Assembly: GCA_024224995.1 (NCBI GenBank)
Contig: JAAENB010000549.1
Span: 1 to 37,628 of the forward strand
Reading direction: 5' to 3'
Length of the DNA: 37,628 bases
Origin: a bacterium
Lineage (GTDB): Bacteria; Spirochaetota; UBA4802; UBA5550
Shown here: one piece after another, positions 32,461 to 37,628 of the stretch
Numbering within the stretch: the stretch's first letter is position 1
How the letters are laid out: the number at the start of each line of letters is the position of its first letter
Notes under the pieces: model-generated
Database searches by the model: none
Told to the model about the DNA's origin: nothing
What the model saw: only the letters and a program-made list of their open reading frames with translations
Position numbers and translations under genes: made by a program

Positions 32461-32640
32461 CTACCGGTTCTGTGCTTCCAGGTATTGGGTGAGAGTATCC
32501 GGTTTTATATACTGCAGGTTTACCAGGATCATTCCCAGCAGCCCTCCCTGTTTCTCCTGTACACTCAGGGCATCATCAAGCTGGTCTTTCGAAATAAGGC
32601 CGTTTGCCATAAGTATCTCACCAATTTTTAAGCGACTCAT
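32461..32640 (-). CDS. 59-residue MshEN-like mini-protein
   Basis: A small gene of 60 codons, ATG at 32640 with AAGGAGAG just upstream and TAG at 32463-32461. It reads MSRLKIGEILMANGLISKD, then QLDDALSVQEKQGGLLGMIL and VNLQYIKPDTLTQYLEAQNR. The form L-K-I-G-E-I-L-x-x-N-G-L-I-x-x-x-Q-L-x-x-A-L-x-x-Q and L-G-x-I-L-V-x-L-x-Y-I matches the N-terminal MshEN/GSPII_E_N domain that binds cyclic-di-GMP or nucleotides in type II secretion and pilus ATPases. Here it is alone, without an ATPase. It lies 21 nt after the isochorismatase gene, in the same direction, so the two are probably co-transcribed. Few or no arginines of the c-di-GMP motif are visible, so ligand binding is open. Confidence 0.7.
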   Translation of the reverse strand: MSRLKIGEILMANGLISKDQLDDALSVQEKQGGLLGMILVNLQYIKPDTLTQYLEAQNR

Positions 32641-32661
32641 CCTTCTCTCCTTTTTTTGTCC

Positions 32662-33300
32662 CTATTGATTAATAAAACTGTCTGTTTCGTATATGATGCC
32701 GCCGCATACTCCCCTGGAACAGTAGAGTGATGAGTTATGGGTAAATTCATCATAGTCTGCCTGGGCATCTTCAATATGTATTACCTGGAATCCATGGTCC
32801 GAAGCGTCCCGTGCTGTTGTTTCAACGCACTGGCTTGTGGCAAGCCCGGAGAAAACAAGGGTTTTTATTTCCATTTCAGTAAGAGTCTTATTGATAGTAC
32901 TTGATGAAAAAGCGCTAAAGGTGGTTTTGGTTATAATAGTGCTGTCCGGTGCCGGTGCGAGCTCATCAATAACCTGTGACAGGGGATCGTTCATCAGGGG
33001 GTAAGCATTATCAAATCCCATACTTTTGGCATGGAGCCAGGTTTCCCTGAAAAAACGGTGCAGGTCGTTCCGGTCCTGATCGGTTCCGCAGAGACGAAGG
33101 TAAATAATATGAGCCTGCCGGCGTTGAAACAGGGAAATGAGCTTCCGGATATTTGGAATAACTGTTTTTTCACAGCGATCAAGTATATAGTCAAGACAAC
33201 CCGGTTGAAGATCGTTGAAATATTCATAATATGCCGAATTTTTTCGCAAATAGTAGTTTTGCATATCAACAATAACAAGGGCAGAGTTGGGGGATAACAA
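32662..33300 (-). CDS. Isochorismatase-family cysteine hydrolase
   Basis: 212 residues from a TTG at 33300, 8 nt after AGGAG; the frame stays open to 33333, where another TTG has no ribosome site. The family includes nicotinamidases, N-carbamoylsarcosine and other small-amide hydrolases. The triad is visible: Asp12 in LVIVDMQNYY, Lys125 in TKTTFSAF and Cys158 in LATSQCVETTARDASDHGFQ. The helix RRQAHIIYLRLCGTDQDRND and FDNAYPLMND are variable substrate regions. The substrate cannot be assigned; no nicotinate or siderophore genes are close. A small MshEN-like gene follows 21 nt downstream on the same strand. Confidence 0.85.
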   Translation of the reverse strand: MLSPNSALVIVDMQNYYLRKNSAYYEYFNDLQPGCLDYILDRCEKTVIPNIRKLISLFQRRQAHIIYLRLCGTDQDRNDLHRFFRETWLHAKSMGFDNAYPLMNDPLSQVIDELAPAPDSTIITKTTFSAFSSSTINKTLTEMEIKTLVFSGLATSQCVETTARDASDHGFQVIHIEDAQADYDEFTHNSSLYCSRGVCGGIIYETDSFINQ

Positions 33301-33442
33301 TAGAAAATCTCCTGGTTTATTAAGAAATATCAACAGAGAAGCCTGTTTCTCCGTATTTTTTAGCCTATACTAAATTTTTTCCTTGTCAACAATATAATAT
33401 TCATGCAAAAAATATAACAAAGTAAAAAATAAGGTATAATAT

Positions 33443-35620
33443 ATGAATATAATCAGTATTATTGGGGCATTGCTTTCGTCACTATTGCTGTTTGGGATGG
33501 CATTATTTGTCCTGATCAAAGATTGGAGAGACCAGGTAAACAGGTATTATGTTTTTTATAATATGGCAGCTATGGGGATTCTTTTAACCATGTTTCTAAC
33601 ATACGCGTTTCCCGACAAACTGCCCCTTACCCAGGTTAACAGGCTTACGCAGATGTTTACCATACTCTTTTTTGGAGGTTGTTTTACCGTTTCCCTGGTA
33701 TTTCCCAAAGCTGAGAAAAAGTTCCCCTTTATTATCTCTTTGTTGATATTAATCCCTGCGTTTGTTCTTGCCGGACTCGCCGGGTTTACCAATCTTACTA
33801 TTTCCGAAGCTTTCTTTAAAGACGGACAGTTCGACCGGACATTTACCCTCACTACCGTATTCGGCTTTTCTTTTCATTTTTATAATGTGTACGCTGCTGT
33901 TGGCTTTTCCTATCTTTTATTGGCGGCGGTAAACTTTATTCGGAAGTATATAAAAACCACTGTTGATATATATAAGCTCCAGATGCGGTATGTATTTGTG
34001 GCATCATCGGGCAGTATCATTTTTGCTGCTGTTTGTTCAATAATTCTGCCTAAATTTTTCGGCTATTCGGAATTGTATGTAATTGGTCCCACAATGACTA
34101 CATTCTTTGTAACGGTCTCTCTTTTTTACTCGGTTATTGCCTATAATCTCATGGATATTACCACAGCAATTCATAAAACATCCATGTATATTATTATATC
34201 AATGCTCATATTCATCCCCATTTACGGCCTGGTTTTTTTATTTAGAATGGACCTCCGGTTCTTGAAAGAAGTCCCGTTTTACCTGTTTGCCGTTGCCATT
34301 GTTGCCGTATTTATCATCTTTTCATTATATATTCAGCCTGTTATTGATAAGCTGTTCCGGAGGAAACACTATGAATTTGAAAGAATACTCGACAAATTCA
34401 TCATTTCCGTAGAAAAGATCAAGGATATCAAAAAGATCATCGAGAAAACCGTGAGTATTCTGCATGAAAGTCTTTTTCTAAAAAGTGTTTTCTTTATTAT
34501 GCTTGATGATGATACCCGTAAATATGAGCTCCTGGCTTTCAAAGGGAACGACATTGAAGCGGAATTTGAACCTGTTGCGAGGAATTCTTCTGTAATTCGA
34601 TGGTTTGCCCGTAACCAGGAGCTGCTTACCAGGGAGAATATTTACAAAGATGACAAAAGCTTTGAGGAGATCCGGGGCGATCTTATTGAATTCTATGAGA
34701 ACAATAATGTCCGTATTGTTATACCGGTATATCATGCCCGGAGGATACTTGGGCTCCTGTGCATGGGAGTGAAAGACACCCTCTCCTCGTATACTCCCGA
34801 TGAACTGGAAACATTACAGCTTTTTCAAACAGAAATAAACGAACTGATCTCCACAGCCAGGACCTATGAAGAGGCTATGAAAGAACAGATGGTCGCGCGA
34901 ACTATTGATCTTTCATCTGCCATGCTTGCCCAGTCTGTTCCCCGGTCCCTGCCGAATCTAAAGGGAATTAAATTCGGGGCTTTTGTTATTCCAAAGTACA
35001 AACAGGGGGCCGATTATTTTGATTTTATTCGTCCCGGCAGCCAGGGAGTAGGGGTTATTGCGTCTGATGTTTCCGGTGGTGGGGTTAACAGCTCCTTATA
35101 CTCGGTTTTGCTTCGTTCTGCCTTTCAGTCTTCTATTCATGAGGCTTCTTCAACGTTCTCTGTTATGAAAAATCTAAACAGGGTTCTGTATGAATATAAT
35201 GACGGCAGTGGAGAACTCACCACCGCCTATTATCTCTATTATGATACCAAGTTTATGCGTCTTATGTATACCAATGCCGGGTTTCCCGCTCTTGAAGTAT
35301 TCAGGGTCGATAAAAATGATTTCGATTCTCTTGATACTGAGGGGATACCCCTTGGTAATGACAGCAGTTATAGCTATGGTATTGGAAGGACAAATATGCT
35401 GAGAGGGGACATTGGCGTTCTCTATTCGCGTTCTCTTATTAACTCCAAAAATAAAGCAGGGGAAACATACGGGCTTTCCCGGGTAAGAAATATTATTAAA
35501 GACAATAGAGCAAATCGTCCCGCAGAAATTATTGACCATGTTAAACTTTCATTTCAGGAATTTATGGGCCTCTCTTCTTTGAACTCCGATGTCCTGGTTC
35601 TATTGTTTAAAATAGTCTGA
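33443..35620 (+). CDS. Membrane GAF-SpoIIE protein with degenerate PP2C-type phosphatase motifs
   Basis: 725 residues. N-terminal about 300 residues hold eight or so membrane segments with the pair LFYSVIAYNLMDITTAI, the layout of the 7TM/16TM-like sensor part of many histidine kinases. A GAF domain follows (about 315-470): RILDKFIISVEKIKDIKKII to FQTEINELI. The last part (about 490-725) is SpoIIE/PP2C-like: GADYFDF (Asp524), ASDVSGGGVNSS (Asp542), YTNAGFPALEVFR and SDVLVLLF (Asp716). Compared with active members, the central Gly-His-Gly is GGG, the usual N-A-G-H is NAGF, and the metal-binding T-D-G is YSRS with Arg663 in place of the Asp. It may be a weak or dead phosphatase. Partner switching with a STAS protein is the known mode of the family; the fragment at 1-150 is distant. 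Confidence 0.85.
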   Translation: MNIISIIGALLSSLLLFGMALFVLIKDWRDQVNRYYVFYNMAAMGILLTMFLTYAFPDKLPLTQVNRLTQMFTILFFGGCFTVSLVFPKAEKKFPFIISLLILIPAFVLAGLAGFTNLTISEAFFKDGQFDRTFTLTTVFGFSFHFYNVYAAVGFSYLLLAAVNFIRKYIKTTVDIYKLQMRYVFVASSGSIIFAAVCSIILPKFFGYSELYVIGPTMTTFFVTVSLFYSVIAYNLMDITTAIHKTSMYIIISMLIFIPIYGLVFLFRMDLRFLKEVPFYLFAVAIVAVFIIFSLYIQPVIDKLFRRKHYEFERILDKFIISVEKIKDIKKIIEKTVSILHESLFLKSVFFIMLDDDTRKYELLAFKGNDIEAEFEPVARNSSVIRWFARNQELLTRENIYKDDKSFEEIRGDLIEFYENNNVRIVIPVYHARRILGLLCMGVKDTLSSYTPDELETLQLFQTEINELISTARTYEEAMKEQMVARTIDLSSAMLAQSVPRSLPNLKGIKFGAFVIPKYKQGADYFDFIRPGSQGVGVIASDVSGGGVNSSLYSVLLRSAFQSSIHEASSTFSVMKNLNRVLYEYNDGSGELTTAYYLYYDTKFMRLMYTNAGFPALEVFRVDKNDFDSLDTEGIPLGNDSSYSYGIGRTNMLRGDIGVLYSRSLINSKNKAGETYGLSRVRNIIKDNRANRPAEIIDHVKLSFQEFMGLSSLNSDVLVLLFKIV

Positions 35621-35687
35621 TTAATCGGTATTTTACTCCGTTTTCTTGAACAGAATCCTGATTTTTTTTATTAAATGCAAAAATTTG

Positions 35688-35716
35688 TTGACGTTAGTCC
35701 ATTTTATGTATATATA
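35688..35716 (+). promoter_or_regulatory. Promoter of the 125-residue hypothetical gene
   Basis: TTGACG at 35688-35693, 17-nt spacer, TATATA at 35711-35716. The leader to the ATG at 35849 is about 125 nt and A/T-rich, with no clear structure. Confidence 0.55.
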
Positions 35717-35848
35717 TATTATATACCATAAAAAAACAAAACGAATAATAATTATATGTTATTTAGAGTTATTTGAGAAGTTAAAAGAGAAATAAATAGA
35801 TAAATCCTTTTAACAGGTGTTAGAAAATTTATAGGGAGGGGGCTTTAC

Positions 35849-36226
35849 ATGCCGTCAAAAAAAGATGAAAATTGTGTAGAAAGGAGATCTCGCAGCCAGA
35901 ACAGTGGGTGGGCGTATGACAGGAGGGAAGAAGTTTTTCTTCATAATCCTATCTTTGGTGAAGAATGTATTGAAGAACTGAAACAAATGGACAAGCATGA
36001 GATTATTGTTAAGATATGTGATGTGCTTGGTTCATGTCCTTCAAACCTTCCCAGGGCTGAGGAAATTTTTGAACAGCTTAAATTTGATATTGCAGAGTAT
36101 GTCCTCCACCACGAGTACAGCCAGGAAAACGGTATTCGTTCAAAACTGCTTTTATGGCTCGACAGCAAGAAAAATCCTAAGAACAGAGATAAATTATTCA
36201 ATTTTGTTAATAAATATTTGAAGTAG
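35849..36226 (+). CDS. Hypothetical cytoplasmic protein
   Basis: 125 residues with an unusually strong ribosome site (AGGGAGGGGG, 7-8 nt before the ATG) and its own promoter. I do not recognise the family. It has no membrane segment or signal. The first about 30 residues are charged and Arg/Ser-rich (VERRSRSQNSGWAYDRREE), then mostly helix: EECIEELKQMDKHEIIVKIC, AEEIFEQLKFDIAEYVLHHE and LLLWLDSKKNPKNRDKLFNF. Base composition fits the neighbours. It ends 37 bp before a strong terminator at 36264-36301, so it is a one-gene unit. Confidence 0.7.
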   Translation: MPSKKDENCVERRSRSQNSGWAYDRREEVFLHNPIFGEECIEELKQMDKHEIIVKICDVLGSCPSNLPRAEEIFEQLKFDIAEYVLHHEYSQENGIRSKLLLWLDSKKNPKNRDKLFNFVNKYLK

Positions 36227-36263
36227 GATTTTTAGTGCACACCGTATAACGGAATGAAGAATG

Positions 36264-36301
36264 TTAAAGGCGAGGTTATATCCTCGCCTTTAAACGTTTT
36301 T
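36264..36301 (+). terminator. Strong intrinsic terminator
   Basis: TTAAAGGCGAGG (36264-36275) and its exact complement at 36282-36293 form a 12-bp stem with a 6-nt loop, followed by ACG and TTTTT. It ends transcription of the 35849 gene. Confidence 0.9.
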
Positions 36302-36340
36302 GAGCCCTGAAAACTGACCACTGGCAACCGGATTTAATAA

Positions 36341-36922
36341 ATGAAGTCACTATTACTACACACCTGCTGCGCTCCATGCATGAGCTATGTGTATGAACTG
36401 CTGAAAGCGGAGTATCGCGTAACCGCGTATTTTTATAATCCCAATATTGCTCCTGCCGGTGAATATACGAAACGCCTTTCGGAACTGAAGCGCTTTGCTT
36501 CTCTTAAGGATTTCCTCCTTTTGTACGGCGAGTACGATATTCGGGACTGGGCGGCCAGGGTAAAAGAATACCGTTCCTGCGGTGAGCGGTCACCGCGCTG
36601 CTTTGAATGCTACCGTTTTCGTCTGGAAAAGAGCTTTAAAAAAGCCCGCGACTGTAAAGCCGACATTGTCGCTACAGTTCTTTCTATTAGTCCGCATAAA
36701 GACGCGGCAATGCTTAACACCATTGGCAAAGAGCTTGAACAGGAATACGGTATTGAATTCCTGGAAGCTGATTTTAAAAAAAAGGACGGTTTTAAAAAGT
36801 CCGCAGCCCTTTCAAAGGAATACGGCTTTTACCGGCAGGATTATTGCGGCTGTGTCTATTCCCGGCTGGAACGGGATAAAAGTTTTACGTGGAAAACCCC
36901 GGTTCCTTCCCCTGATGTCTAA
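36341..36922 (+). CDS. queH: Epoxyqueuosine reductase QueH
   Basis: 193 residues. Reduces epoxyqueuosine to queuosine in the anticodon of four tRNAs, a non-homologous replacement of QueG that does not need B12. N-terminal LLLHTCCAPCMSYV with the Cys-Cys pair (9-10), a central region with RCFECYRFRLEKSF, and QDYCGCVYS near 169-171. These cysteine sets bind the 4Fe-4S cluster and a second metal site. The protein is full length. The ATG is at 36341 with only a weak ribosome site (GGATT). It follows the terminator at 36264-36301 with little room for a promoter. It converges on the small membrane gene at 36937-37077. Confidence 0.94.
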   Translation: MKSLLLHTCCAPCMSYVYELLKAEYRVTAYFYNPNIAPAGEYTKRLSELKRFASLKDFLLLYGEYDIRDWAARVKEYRSCGERSPRCFECYRFRLEKSFKKARDCKADIVATVLSISPHKDAAMLNTIGKELEQEYGIEFLEADFKKKDGFKKSAALSKEYGFYRQDYCGCVYSRLERDKSFTWKTPVPSPDV

Positions 36923-36936
36923 GTGTATATATGATG

Positions 36937-37077
36937 CTATTTATACCGGGATATTATCCTGTGGGTATAATTTTTTTCGATTTCTTTGTCGGGATTGTTC
37001 CCGCTTGTTATTTTTTTTAGATATACGCCCGCACCGATAATTACTCCTGAAATCAGGATAGCGATCATTGTAGTCAT
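36937..37077 (-). CDS. 46-residue single-pass membrane peptide
   Basis: ATG at 37077, TAG at 36939-36937. It reads MTTMIAILISGVIIGAGVYL then KKITSGNNPDKEIEKNYTHR and ends IISRYK: one hydrophobic helix followed by a charged, mostly basic tail. A ribosome site GGAG lies 10 nt before the ATG. A promoter candidate (37169-37197) and a hairpin with a U-run (37103-37130) lie upstream on the same strand, so it may be controlled by read-through. I do not recognise it. The coding case rests on start, ribosome site and composition, not on homology. Confidence 0.5.
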   Translation of the reverse strand: MTTMIAILISGVIIGAGVYLKKITSGNNPDKEIEKNYTHRIISRYK

Positions 37078-37102
37078 TTGTTTTTGTCTCCGAACCTATG
37101 AA

Positions 37103-37130
37103 AAAAAGAGACAGGCAAATGTCTCTTTTT
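37103..37130. terminator. Terminator-like hairpin upstream of the small membrane gene
   Basis: AAAAAGAGACA (37103-37113) pairs with TGTCTCTTTTT (37120-37130), 6-nt loop. On the minus strand the stem is followed by a U-run and then, within 25 nt, by the ribosome site and ATG of the small membrane gene. On the plus strand it could end queH transcription. Confidence 0.7.
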
Positions 37131-37168
37131 AAATAAATTTTAAATAATACTTTTTTTATAGTATAGGA

Positions 37169-37197
37169 CAGATACGGCATTGAACAAATATCGTCAA
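37169..37197 (-). promoter_or_regulatory. Promoter candidate of the small membrane gene
   Basis: Minus strand: TTGACG (37197-37192), 17-nt spacer, TATCTG (37174-37169). Confidence 0.5.
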
Positions 37198-37262
37198 TTG
37201 TTTTTCAGGCAGCTGTTTAAAATTTTGGGTACGGAAACTAACTAAAACGGGCCTCCTTCTTC

Positions 37263-37295
37263 ATAACGAGGGGTTGAAACCCCACGCTATGAGAA
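37263..37295. repeat. Degenerate palindrome, TAACGAGGGGTT type (copy 2 of 2)
   Basis: Aligns to 9802-9834 as TAACG, one changed base, GGGGTT, AAACCCCACG, and then TATGAGAA, with three single-base differences. The shared flank beyond the palindrome shows common descent. Confidence 0.65.
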
Positions 37296-37387
37296 ATACC
37301 AATCTCCCGGGCTAAAATTAACTCATTTCCAAAAACTCTTGCGACCCCGCTTTGTGGTACTGTCTCAATATACCGAAAAACGTTATT

Positions 37388-37507
37388 CGGAATGTATATT
37401 ATGCCTGCCTGGAGTGATACCTCGGCAGGTTGTGAGGCTGTTTGAGCGGAGCGAGTTCCGAACGTTCTGCAGAGGTATCACTCCAGGCAGGCATAATTTA
37501 CATTCCG
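37388..37507. repeat. Long inverted repeat with 36-bp arms
   Basis: Left arm 37388-37423 starts CGGAATGTATATTATGCC; right arm 37472-37507 is its reverse complement with one mismatch. The 48-nt centre includes TGAGCGGAGCGAGTTCCG (37443-37460), whose complement closes the window at 37611-37628. No coding frame or target-site duplication was seen. A MITE-like element or a structured RNA are both possible. Confidence 0.85.
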
Positions 37508-37628
37508 GGTTCATATACCTTATATTAAGACGCGACCACGGAGCCCGCACTCTCAAGAAACTAAATTGTGCAAGTGAGCGGGCCTGGAAGCATCCCTCTT
37601 CTAAATGCGGCGGAACTCGCTCCGCTCA
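37508..37628. other. Gene-free right end with GCCCGC/GCGGGC pairs and a second repeat copy
   Basis: GCCCGC near 37543 faces GCGGGC near 37578. The last 18 bases are the exact complement of 37443-37460 and probably continue beyond the window, so a larger repeat begins here. No gene seen. Confidence 0.4.

Noticed and set aside
33301..33333. Start of the isochorismatase gene at 33333
   Set aside because: The TTG there has no ribosome site; the TTG at 33300 follows AGGAG by 8 nt.
16778..35823. Shared 14-mer TTAACAGGTGTTAG at 16778 and 35810
   Set aside because: In about 38 kb a few 14-mer matches are expected by chance; contexts differ.
1..37628. CRISPR array, tRNA or rRNA genes, transposase
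   Set aside because: No regularly spaced repeats, no tRNA-like fold with T-loop motif, no rRNA-like segment, and no transposase or integrase frame found by reading.

Overview
The window reads as a chromosomal segment of a Gram-negative, probably anaerobic or facultative bacterium of moderate-to-low GC (by eye, not computed). Two proteins carry lipoprotein-type signal peptides. Several traits would suit a spirochaete-like genome: a relaxed lipobox with Asn before the Cys, a cytoplasmic LRR protein, a multi-pass membrane SpoIIE-type regulator, a fused isobutyryl-CoA mutase and a hrcA-grpE-dnaK-dnaJ cluster under a CIRCE operator. No 16S rRNA or phylogenetic marker is present, so the taxon is an inference. 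No tRNA, rRNA, CRISPR array, transposase or integrase was seen.

Layout. 1-150: the 3' end of a STAS-domain gene. 173-3325 (minus): a two-gene operon of a signal-less protein with a permuted papain-like cysteine hydrolase domain and a HEAT-repeat lipoprotein, behind a good promoter and a 10-bp-arm palindrome. 3482-8980: icmF (B12 mutase fused to its GTPase chaperone) plus a large acyl-CoA dehydrogenase. 9271-14294: SlyD-type PPIase, RapA/HepA-like SNF2 ATPase, a small four-helix membrane protein and an LRR protein. 14374-16539: folD, with a possible polyproline leader ORF and a hairpin touching its Shine-Dalgarno (SD) sequence, converging on a butyryl-CoA-type dehydrogenase.

16721-21614 is the most unusual part. 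Three unrelated single genes (AAA-ATPase/PD-(D/E)XK protein, lipid-anchored S74 self-cleaving protein, cobalamin-type radical SAM enzyme) are bounded by four near-identical palindromes with arm CTCAGAGCTCTT. The S74 lipoprotein has a textbook sigma-54 promoter at 19859-19874.

21699-31075 returns to housekeeping: inositol-3-phosphate synthase (minus), a hypothetical gene, hrcA-grpE-dnaK-dnaJ, an acidic 111-residue protein and tyrS. 31187-36226 is regulatory: an ECF sigma/anti-sigma pair with a 4-nt overlap, a 59-residue MshEN-like mini-protein, an isochorismatase-family hydrolase, a membrane GAF-SpoIIE protein with degenerate phosphatase motifs, and a 125-residue hypothetical. 36341-37077 holds queH and a 46-residue membrane peptide. 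The right end has a 36-bp-arm inverted repeat and another repeat that runs off the window.

The chromosome segment carries several families of intergenic palindromes: GGGCACGG/CCGTGCCC (three loci), AACGTGGGGTT/AACCCCACGTT (two), the CTCAGAGCTCTT set (four), and one GAGGCGTTGC-type hairpin. Functionally, IcmF and the two acyl-CoA dehydrogenases point to branched/short-chain acyl-CoA metabolism, the heat-shock cluster is HrcA controlled, and the sigma/anti-sigma and SpoIIE/STAS elements suggest envelope or stress signalling.
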